Shown here one piece after another: positions 10,201 to 22,200 of a DNA stretch of 36,997 nucleotides. The translations under genes were made by a program, and so were the position numbers. The notes below the pieces were generated by a model. It saw nothing but the letters and a program-made list of their open reading frames with translations, was not told the origin of the DNA and ran no database searches. Source of the stretch: Ophiothrix spiculata (taxonomy: Eukaryota; Echinodermata; Ophiuroidea; Amphilepidida; Ophiotrichidae); NCBI GenBank assembly GCA_000969725.1, contig JXSR01S018082.1. One strand, written 5' to 3'. Positions within the stretch are counted from its first letter, which is position 1. The number at the start of each line of letters is the position of its first letter.

Positions 10201-13200
10201 ACACAAAGAGGTAAAAGTTTTAATTGTTATCAGAAGATAACATATATTTTAAGATGATAATTACTAAGGTTTCTGTCGACATGCCTTATGTCGACATTCA
10301 TGTCGACATAAAGCATATCTCGACATGTCAACATGGAATCTCATTTGTCGACAAAACTGAGCAAGTTAAATTTCATAAAAACTTAAGCTTAATTGTCAAT
10401 TTATGGCTGTTTATTAGCAGTTGGGCTTGCAGAAATAATTATACTTATTAGTTGTTCGTCATTTACTACTGTTTTTAAAGTTATTACGATGGTTCACAAC
10501 AAAAAAGTTACAAAACATCAATTTTATATCATCCATATTGCCTTACGCAGAAAAAACTAGTACATGACTATATTATAGGTAAGTCTATGTCTAAAACGGG
10601 TCTTTAAGCTTATCCAAATAATTTTTGGATAAGCTTAAAGAAGAGACAAAATAACTCTTTGATATCAACTTTATGTCGACATATATGTCACCGTCAACAA
10701 CAAATTATTGCAACATATCGACATGAAAAAACAGTCTCAACAGCCACCTTAATAATTACATCCTGTATTCCAATCAACCCATTAATCTAAATGTTAGGGT
10801 ACCCAGGTACCCGCCCGGAAATTAAGTAGGGTACCCAGGTATTAAATTACCCCTGATGTCCCAGACCTACTACCTACCCTAATTTTGTTTCTATATTTCG
10901 CCAATCAAACAATTATTTTGAAGGCCTTTAAATGTCTACTTACAATAAGTCCTAGTACTTTAGTTTGAAGAGGTGGCTGATCTGGAAACAGCTGAAAGGA
11001 GAACAAATATCATGATTATTATGTAGAGAGAAAGATTCTGATATATGAGGGACACATTATACTGATTTTTTTCATTCTATACTCTGTAAATCTTGAAGCA
11101 TGCAACAAGCAGTCGATTAACACACATAAGCCAATATAACCATACAGGGAAATAAAATGGTTCGTATGTTTTGAATCATAACAACGTACCAAATCTTGCT
11201 GAATATTTAAATGATCTAATGTTCAACATTTGTCCATGTGTTAACAACAAAATTAGTCCCAAAATAATACCAAATCATGAGGAATTCATGTTGAAAAAAT
11301 TAATACACAGTGATTTGGTCTTAATCAATCCTATAATCAATCATTACCAGTCTCTTACACAATACAAAACCAAAACAATGTTGTAGAATTCGAAGGAAAT
11401 TCAATGGACCTTGTAACAGAGTCTGATTGCTTGTTGCATACTTCAAGGTTTATAGAGTATAGTGACAGAATGTTAAATAGGCTCCAAAAAGAAGATATCA
11501 GGATCCTTCCCATCATGCCTGGCTTCCAATGAGATTTTTGTACAAGATGCAATGCGAGGGTTTAGTGATAAAACAACACAATTAGCAGACCTCATCCAAA
11601 TTTGCATTTCAGATATGTTTCATTACTAAACCCTTTCATTAAAACTAGTAGAAGAAATCCATTGGAAGCAAGGTATGATGGGAAGGTCCTGATATCTTGT
11701 TTTGGCTCTATATCGCTCATTCCGAAAAATTGGGTGCCAATGCAGTTGAAAAAAATGAAAAAATAAAGTTGCTCAAATATTTTCCTTTTAAGCGTTTTTT
11801 ATTTGTAAACTAGTCATGGACATTGAATCCAAGTGATTTGTCAACACCACTTCAATATATTTTCTGTTACAAAGACTTACCCATTTTTACATGGTGGGCA
11901 ATGGGTGAGCTACGTTACCTGCTCAATTTTTAAGTATTGATACTCGCCAATTTTTTGCATTTGTAGGCAAGTGTATCCTTCATATGCACTGTTAGTGCAT
12001 AGAAAAGTCATGAAACGGTAGTTATAAGTTCTGTAGAGGTCAGTATAGTAACGTAGATCACGGTAACGTAGCTCACTGTTTTTGCAGGTTTTAATGCGCA
12101 AAACATACATAATTTTTTCTTTACTTTTTGAAATAATCGCATTCAAATGGCGCTGGCAGGGGGTGTGAGGATGCAACGGTTGCGGTTGCAACCTAGCAAG
12201 AATGTATGCATTACAATGCATTGAAGCTCATTGAATTGACTATACGGTGCATTATAAGCATTGGCTATTACATGTCCTTGTACCTACTGAAGGGTTATTA
12301 TTTATGAACAAATGAGAAATCAGTGATTATGAAAAGAAATTGTGGATGAAGTCATATAAATTGGTATCTGTAGAAATGGATTCCAATTGACTTTTCAGAA
12401 ATATTCGATCATAGTGCAGAAGCAAATTCCTTCATTATAAGTTTGGTTTATTTAAAAGTATATAGCACCCCCTTCATATATCAAAGGGTCAAATTATTGA
12501 ATTACATACAGTTATAAAGATATGATGAAATCAATTATGGTATCACTTTTGCATGAAATTCTATACTTACACCTTATATGACATTTGTTCCACCCTGTAT
12601 ATATCCACTTTTTTGTGGTTTGACGACGATCCTTACAATCATAGCTTTAAAATGATATATAATTTACTGGGACTTTAACGCAGGAAAAGAAATGCTATGC
12701 GTTAAAAAGAAAGGGCATGCAAATTCCATTCTACATCAGTATGTAACGCAGATTCGTCCCACCTCATAACACAACGCCATTTATGTCATTCTGCATGCTC
12801 GAAGGAAGAATTCATAGATTTTATATACAAGTTTAATTGACATATGGATAACAATAGGGATAACCACAGTTTTAGGCACAATGAGAGTAATATGTTACCT
12901 TAGTGTGGTGCATCATTTGCATTTAAAGGCCGAATGCTACCATTGCCAGCTGACTGAGGTTACATTTAACCATATCGGGGATGTCTAATTTTTTTTTTCA
13001 CGAGAGTGACACTTCCCAATTACACTAATTCCCTGCATACACTTACTGAAAGAATCTGGATGAACAAGTCTAAGCCTCCTTCGTTGAGGAAGATTGCGCA
13101 TGTCGACGGTGACTCGTCTGTTAGATTCCAAAGCGCACTCAGAGTAAACTTAAGTGTAATGTCAACGACTTGTGTGTCGGCCTTCTGCTTTACTATTGAG

Positions 13201-16200
13201 AGTAATTTCTGTTAAAAAAAATTTAATGATAAACATATTGATTAGATATGTATAAAAATAAAATACACAAGTCAATGAAAAGTTGTCATCTTTATCCAAT
13301 TTGTATGCAGGGTATGCAGATCTTAATGTTAAACATCAAACAAAAGAGGTTTAACCCTTTAAGCGCCAAATGGTACAAATTGCACCAATCAAATGATTTC
13401 ATTAATAGCTGCCTTATAGCAACATTTTTGAAATGTCAAGTTTAAATGCATAACCAATCACAAAAACATCCATATTTTTCAACACTTTTATTGCTTCTCA
13501 CAAATAAACTTATCAATTCTGCAAGCAGATCATGTATACAAATAGTAAATCTCAGAAAAATGTGTCATTCAGGGAAACAAACAAAATTAACAAAAAGCAG
13601 CTATCAATGAAAACACCAAATGTTTGCCATCGTCGCTCTAAGAGTTAAGAGTTAGACCAGATTTAAAGTTAGACCTGGTTTAAGTGAAATGGACCTAAAG
13701 TACACTTGGTCCAAATTATGTTTCAAAGCTAAATATATTTTTCTCTACCAATAGTGTCATATTTTGTATTGTTTGTAAGATTTGACATTGGAAGCAGGCG
13801 CAGACTACGCTCTTCATCTGATGCAACTCGCCTCGCCACCATTCGATCGTATAAAGGTGCTGGCGACTGCTCTTTTGCTGTTTTCGCCCCTACGCTTTGG
13901 AATAAATTGCCTCTGTTCATCAGAGAGCGAGTCTGTACCTGTTTTCAAACGTCATCTGAAGACACATTTGTTTCCGTAGTAGGTTTTTCTCTTTTTTTTT
14001 GCTTGTTTTTGTTTCATTTCACTTATTTATTTGTATTCTTGTTGTATGTATGAGCGCTGTGTTAACGAAGAGCGCTATATAAGCGCTTTAATAATAATAA
14101 TAATTTGTGATGGAATTGTCAATATTTTAACGCTGTTGCAGTTCAAAAATACTTTTATGGCAGCTACTGTTGTTTACTGTTGACTTAGACACGATGTAAC
14201 TTTAAACCTGGTCTAAATCTTAAACCTCTTTTGTGCATACCGACCTAATTGTCTTGAGTAGGTTCATTCGATCTTTTTACAAGTAAATCTATTTGATAAA
14301 AATAAATTTAAGATTTAGAAACACTGGACATAGAACCTTCAAGAATCAGATACATCAACATTTTTGAAGTCCATATTCTCTTAATTTTAGTAACTCCTGT
14401 GTAAATATTATTAATTTCTCTTAATTTTAATACATGTTCAAGCTTTTCAAGCTTTAAAAGAATGTTTCTACATTACAGTTCTTTTAAATCTAAGTGGAAT
14501 CTAGACTATTCCCTTTTTAAAAGAACCCTTTAAATTTTGCCAAAATTAGAAATACTAGCAAGTTGCCCGCGCTTCGCGCGGGCCCTTGCTAGATGATTAG
14601 AGCATACTATTTCAAACTTATTAACCTTTAGTACATTGATAATGTTTAATTTATTTTAATGTTTAGTTTAATTTTTTCGTAGGCTTATCACCTACCGTAA
14701 CCCCCGGTCCGTCATTTTGATTTCGAGATTAAATTTTTCGTAGCCTTAAACTTAGGTCATCCGTCCCGTACGTAAATACACAAAATGGTTTAATTTTCTG
14801 GTGAACGTTTTTTGGTGTTCTTATTCTGTATATTATCTTGCATTTCTGCTCTCTGCTTTCGTGAATCACTGATCCTCTGGTAATAATCCTGCCGTATTTT
14901 CTTGCATTTCTGCTCTCTGCTCCCGTGAATCACTGATCCTTTGGTGATAATCCTGCCGTCAGATAATCCTGCCGTATAAGTTTCCCATTTTTTCTATCAG
15001 TTAATTTTCTCGTAACCTTAACCTCCACCCCCCCCCCCCCCCCCGCCGTAGGCATACACAAAATAGTTTATTTTCTCATGATGATGATGCTCTCTGCTCC
15101 CTGAATCATCCCGTATCATGGTGATAATGTCTGTTAATTTTCCTGTAGCCCTAGTTGATAAGAGCAGAGGGCGTACTATTTTGAAATTATTAAACCTTTA
15201 GTCGTACATTGATTGATAATGTTTAATTTATTTTAATGTTTAGTTTGATTTTTCCGTAGCCTTAAACCCGTATAGCCGTCAACCTCTCCCCTGTCCCGAA
15301 CGTGAATACACAAAATAGTTTAATTTCCCCGTATAAAGTTTTTTTGATATTCTCATTCTGTATATCATCCTGCATTTCTGATCCCATATCTTCCTTGTGA
15401 TGCTCTCTTCTCCAGTATCATCGTTATATGATTCTGCCGTAGCCTTAAACCTGCCCCCGTCCCGTACGTGAATGCACAAAATAGTTTAATTTTCTTTATA
15501 TCATACTGCATTTAATCCCGTATCATCGTAATAATCCTGCTGTAAGTTCCCCGTTTACCCTGTCAGTAAATTTTCCTGTAGCCTTAAACCCCCGTCCCGT
15601 ACGTGAATACACAAAATAGTTTAATTTTCCCGAATAAGGATTTTTTGATGTTCTCATTCTGTATATCATCTTGCATTTCTGATCACATATTTTTCCCATA
15701 AAGCTCTCTACTATCGTGAATCATCCCGTATCATCGTGATAATCCTGCCGAAAGTTCCCGATTTCCATGTCAGTTATTTTTCACGTAGCCTTAAACCTGT
15801 CCCGTACGTGAATACACAAAATAGTTTTAATAATTTTCCCGCAAAAAGTTTTTTTGATGTTCTCATTCTGTGTATCATCTTGCATTTCTGATTACATATT
15901 TTCCCCATGATCATGATAATGCTATCCGCTCCAGTGAATCATCCCGTATCATCGTGCATAATGCTGCGTAAGTTCACCGTTTTCCCTGTCAGTTAATTTT
16001 CCAGTAGCCTTAAACCTGGCATTACCGCTTATACCGTGCGTCGTTGATATTGCGTGCATCGCGAAATGTCCTTGGATGTGTTTTGGTTACTCACACACTC
16101 GGCTAGTAATTTTGCGACTCTGTGCGCATGCGTAAGACGCTCATTAACGGCAAAAAAGGACCAAAATACAGGTTTTTTGCACTTTTTGACGCAACCCGTT

Positions 16201-19200
16201 TACGGATTTTGCCGATTTATAGGTTATAACCTTCCTCAGGTTTTCCTCTACCTTGCCCGTGCATTTCACGCCGTTTAGATCAAAAATGAGGGAGCCTTTT
16301 ACCAACATACCCACATACATACACACACCACTACTCAAATTATAGTAAGATATAGGAATCAACAAGTGCTTATGGTGCTTGCATTGCACTGACTGTCCTC
16401 TATTTAAAGAACCATAATTTTAATTTCGCAGAATATGTCAATACCTGAATTACATTCGGTACTGCATGCATGCATGCATTGTGTTTTGTGGTGCATTTCC
16501 AAAACATTGGTGGATATGAACCCCATCCCCACCCCAACACACCACACCAACAATCTTGGGAACAGCATTCATCATTGGTGACATCTCAATAATGTTTTAA
16601 ACAAATAAATAAATACACAGGATTTACACTGTGCTATGCCTCAGTACACTTTACAGGTGTACACTGACCACTGTGGCCCAAGTACGCTCCATTCCACACT
16701 GAGCATCATTTCAGGTTCTGCGGCAACCTCTAGGAGAGCAGAACCTTGATCAGCTTACATACAACATCTCTGCCCGGATCAGATCCCTGAGTTTCGCACA
16801 GATTTCCACAAGACAATTAGACAATTATCAGTTGGTAGATAATGTTCAAACTTCAACACTAGCCCCTAGTGTTGCGGGGTGTGATAATGTTGTCGCACAC
16901 ATGATCCAACATTTGGAGATATGATGTCATGTCACAAGACTACTGTGACGTCAATGTTGTCCATCTCAAGCGTTTCTAGGAATTTTAACCAGAGCCATCA
17001 AGATCGGCTGAAGACTGGTACCACGAAAGCGCTTCCGGGTAAGCGATAATAATTTATAGTGCAGAAGTTTGAACATTATCTACTTACTTTATACCACTAC
17101 GTATAAATCTTCATCATTAAATTATTTGTTAGTTCCTTGTTCAAGGGAATTTTAAGTACACTCAACATACCTGCATATTGCGTTTAGTTCCCAGCATGGT
17201 GGTCTGTTCTGTTGAGATCTTAGCTGCCAAGATGGAGCAAATAGCCACGGACATTCGTGTCATCGATGGGTCATCAAAAATGAACAGACAATCCATGACC
17301 ATCTTAGAGGCTCGGTACCTGTCAAAATTCTACAGAGGAAAGAAATTGGGATAGGTCAACTTTTATTTGAAGCGAATGTTCATGTTGGTATGATACACTC
17401 CCGGTCAAAAGTGTTGCGCACAAAACCAAACCAGCCATATCTTGAGAACCGTTCATCATTTACATACCAGTAATGTTTTTCAGATTTTTATTTTACATAT
17501 ATATATCAAAAGACTTAACAGGAATTGCATTTACCACATTTGACAATATGGCGTGCTAAACATACTGTATACTTTCTTCCACACATTCAAAAATGTAGTT
17601 TAAATACATAACTGCACATTTGTTGGAAAACATTTGACCTGGAAATGTTCATTACGGTTACACAGTGATAACGAGCACTGAACTAATACACTACATAGGT
17701 ACATAGTAAAAAGTGCTTGTGGTGTATTTGTATATGGTCCAGAAAATCGGCCATTTTTATGGAAGATCGAATATCAGAGGAAACATATATTATTTATATT
17801 GGATACAAAGGCACCTATAAAAACATAATTTTTTTCAGAGTCTTGGTCATTTGATATAATAATTACGTGTTTACCCGTATTTAAGTGTGCGCCAACACTT
17901 TTGCCTGGGAGTGTATATAATGTTAAAGAATGCCATGAACTTTCAAGTGATTTGAATAAATATTTGGAAAAAGTATACTTTAGGTCCCATCAAAAACTAT
18001 ACCCTAACCCTAANNNNNNNNNNNNNNNNNNNNNNNNNNNNNNNNNNNNNNNNNNNNNNNNNNGTAATTGACTTTTTTGCTCCTTACGACCATAGGAAGA
18101 ATATGACATAAATTACAAGTAAATTGGATTATTTTTACCATTTTCGTGCCTAATACCTTTGACCTTGAATTTCAGGGTCAAACCGAAATTTGAAAAAATG
18201 CAAGGCATGTTTATCTGAAAGCTTGGACCTTCTACTTTCACTTTATGAACATCCTACCTTTTACTAATAAAATGGGAACGGATCTTTATATTTTAACATT
18301 TCATCCTGCACTAACTAACATTTCTAGGAATTTTAACCAGCTGAAGACTGGTACCACAAAAGCTGCTAAGCGCTTCCAGGTAAGCGATAATAATTTGTAG
18401 TGTAGAAGTTTTAACATTATCTACTTACTTTATATCACTACATATGAATCTTTATCGTTAAATTATCTGTTAGTTCCTTGTCCAAGGGAATTTTAAGCAC
18501 ACTCAACATACCTGCATGTTGCGTTTGGTTCCCAGCATTGTGGTCTGTTCTGTTGAGATCTTAGCTGCCAAGATGGAGCAAATAGCCACGGACATACGTG
18601 TCATCGATGGGTCATCAAAGATGAACAGACAATCCATGACCATCTTAGAGGCTCGGTACCGGTCAAAATTCTACGGAAGAAATAAAATTGGGATCGGTCA
18701 ACTTTTCTTTGAAGCTAATGTATATGTTGGTATGACATATGATGTTAAAGAATGCCATGATCTTTCAAGTGATTTGAATAAATATTATTATACGTGATGA
18801 CTCACCCAGAAAAGGGCGACAGAACACTTTTGGAGAAACTGGTGAAAATAGACAGCAAAAAATAGAGAAAATAATAAGAATTTCCAGCAGATTTTCTATT
18901 GTAAAATTTGATTGCCTTGATCAATTTCAACAAGTAAGGTGTAATTTTAAAGCTTAGAAAATGCTAGAACAGATGAAATGATAAAATAAAAAACTGATAT
19001 CATCTGCAAAGTTCCTCCTTTCAGGATGAGCCATCATATATATAAAATCAAAATTGATATCATCTGCAAAGTCCCCACTTGATATCATCTGCAAAGTCCC
19101 TCCTATCAGGGTGTGTGATGGCTCATCCTGAAAGGGGAATTTACAGATGATATCAATTCTAATTATATTTCATCTGTTATAGCATTTTCTAACTAAGCTT

Positions 19201-22200
19201 CAAAATGACACCTTACTTGTTGAAATTGATCAAGGTGATCAATTTTACAACAGAAAATCTACTGGAAATTCGTATTATTTTCTTTATTTGCTGCCTATTT
19301 TCACCAGTTTCTTGGAAAGTGTTCTGTTGCAAAGTTCCCCTTTTTGGGGTGAGCCATTAACTCTTTCACTCCGGAATAGAATGTTCACCATCTGTCCTAT
19401 TTTGTCGGAAAGCCGCTCTGAGCGGCTCATAGAGACCCAACTTCATGATAGCATACGGTAATTGTAGTGCGCCAGGGTTGTTCTCTTTGCTAATTAAAAT
19501 GATGGTGCTAGATAGCTCATTGTTTAAACTGCTTGCTGGCGAATTTTCGACCAATTTGGGCTTGTAGTTTTTATATTAGAGCTATTTGAAAAAAATGCAT
19601 CAAAGTATAAATTCCGGCAAACTGTGCACGCTTATGCGAGCCGCTGTGAGCGGCTTGCCGGAGTGAAAGAGTAAAAAATTAGACAAAGAATTAAATTTCA
19701 CTTGATTTTGTTACTCCAGAGTTTAGTTTTGATGACATTTGTAAAGTAAACAGCAAAAAAAAGCAGCTGGTCTTGAAAATCTAAGTATCAAACTTGCATA
19801 CATTTGTAAACCAAAAAGTTAGTAAAAAATGAAAAGAATTTGCTTGATTTATTAAGGATTTTTTTTCATGTATTTAATTGACTAAAATAACATTTCTGTG
19901 TATTTTCACAATAATACCTTTAAATCTGTTGTCAGATTATCAAATAATGAAAATAGAGTCAGATGACTCAAAATCCTGCAAATGTTATTCCATCATGAAG
20001 TGTTGATTGATTGATTAATTAATTGATCCACTGATCGATTCACTGATTGATTGATTGATCTTCGATCAATTGATCAATCAATAATTGATCAATCTATTGA
20101 TTGATTTACTTTATTATTTATTAATCAAAGGGAAACGTTGAAGATCAGTAGATGCTGGTCGCAAGCGACCATCCTGGGACTAATATATAATTATTAGTCC
20201 CAGCCACCATCGCTCAAGACATTTATGTCGTGAGAATTTTTTTATTATAAAAATATTATCACTATCAATATCTGTTAGAACACTTTATTCCTTGGTTTCC
20301 ATTTGATAACAAAACAATGTGAAAACAAAGCATGCATTCTATACAGGGTGTATCAAAAAGAAGTTTACAGTGATTAAAGTGCCTCCATTTTAAAAAGTAT
20401 GATACATTCTGTAAATTTGTTTTTAATTATAAGTGAAATAGACCATTGTCTTTCCATAACAGAAAAAAATTACAGTTGTGCGACAACCGAAACGAAAGTT
20501 AAGGTCAATTTTGTAAATTGTAAATTAAACCGGTTGCGCAAAGTCAATAAAAATAATGACGAATTCTTATGATTTTCCCCTTTTACAAAGACTAGAGAAC
20601 TTTAACATAACCTGCATGTCAGATAAGAACTCTGTTAACAAAGTGCAACACATTTTGGCAAATCGCTTTAAACATTGATCAAAAGATGTCGATCAATTCG
20701 TTAATATCTTTGGCTTAAACTAGCCCTTATGAAAGAGAGCTTAGGACATCAAACCAAATGATATTAGAAAACCATTACTGATGCCACAACAGTGGTGAAT
20801 TTAAGTATCTAGGAACGTTGTTTTCTTTAATGTGTGGACAGTGAAATAGCCTTGTAAATGAAGTGTGATAAAAAATGGCAAACAATGGTCAAATATCCAA
20901 AGTTTATTCAACACTTAAACTGTAATTACAAGGCAAAAATAGACAGGATTTAGCCTCCAAACGTCAGAAGTTATTTGTTTCGTCCTATTTAATCTTCTTT
21001 CTAGCTAAAAAATGTTACCTTCAGTCAAAATTGCAAGTGTGGAACCAGGCAATCTTTGCACAGCTGTTTTTATTTACAATTTACAAAATTGATCATAATT
21101 TTCGTTTTGGTTGTCGCACATCTGTAATTTTTTCTGTTATGGAAAGAAGATGGTCTATTTTACTTAAAATTAAAAACAAATTTATAGAATGTATCTTACT
21201 TTTTGAAATGGACTCACTTTAATCACGGTAAACTTCTTTTTGATACACCCTGTATATTTACTACTGCAGGAAGTGCGGAGGTGTACCTATCTAGTATAGC
21301 TAAGATAAGGGTACCAGATAAAGCTTACCACATCCTGTAGTATCCGATCACTACATAGCGTTAACAGAGCATTCTTCTGGAGCTGAAAAAAGATAAAGAA
21401 AATAATATAAAAGTATGACATGTTGGTGTCAAATTATTTGCCATTTGGCTTTAGCATTTCTAACCATTTTATATTATTCACTGCACTGATATAACACTGT
21501 CAGCACTTGATACCAGTTGTCCCAAATATTGTTACATGTAGAAAAATGATTGTGTCCAAAAACTATAATAGTTGGAAAAAGAAACTTTCAACAAATTATA
21601 TGTGATGGCTCACCCAGAAAGGGGGGGGGGGCTTTGCAGATGATATTAATTTTGATTTTATCATTTCATCTGTTACAGCATGTTCTAAGATTTAAAATGA
21701 CACCTTACTTGTTGACATTGATCAAGGCGATCAAATTTTACAACAGAAAATCTGCTGGAAATCTTATTATTTTCTTTATTTTTCACTGCCTATTTTCATC
21801 AGTTTCTCGAAAAGTGTTCTGTCACAAAGTCCCCCTCCCCTTTTTGGCGTAAGTAATCACATATTACAATTCTTTCTAGATACTAAAATTGTGATACTAT
21901 AGCAGTATTATTTGACTTATCACAAAGGTAGACACCTATGTCAGAAACACATTAAACATTCAACAAAATAGTAAGCATGCTGATTTTGTGTTTTTCAATG
22001 TGCAACCTAATCTCATTTTTAACTTATCGTGTAGAATCAGACTTTTATATTGTATTGAATATGGTACAATTTTCAATAATTATTAATTGATCTCTCTTCC
22101 AGTATATCTATTATGCAAATTAAGGATACCTGCATTCCACACGTTTCAGAATGAAATACTTTTGGCCTATAAATTTCAAGTTCATATGGGGGTTGGACGA

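Noticed and set aside
11910-12221. 103-codon minus-strand open frame
   Set aside because: It covers a small MITE and unrelated sequence, lacks splice or family evidence, and its composition is not coding-like.
17321-17329. Alternative acceptor GACAG|GTACC in exon 7 copy A, absent from copy B
   Set aside because: The better acceptor with a pyrimidine tract (CTCTGTAG|AAT) is present in both copies and keeps NFDR, which matches the family.
18002-18013. Telomere-like CCCTAACCCTAA beside the gap
   Set aside because: Only two units, at a gap edge within a gene; far too short to indicate a telomere or interstitial array.
21550-21852. 100-codon plus-strand open frame
   Set aside because: It coincides with a MITE copy and runs through a G-run; it is a by-product of repeat sequence.
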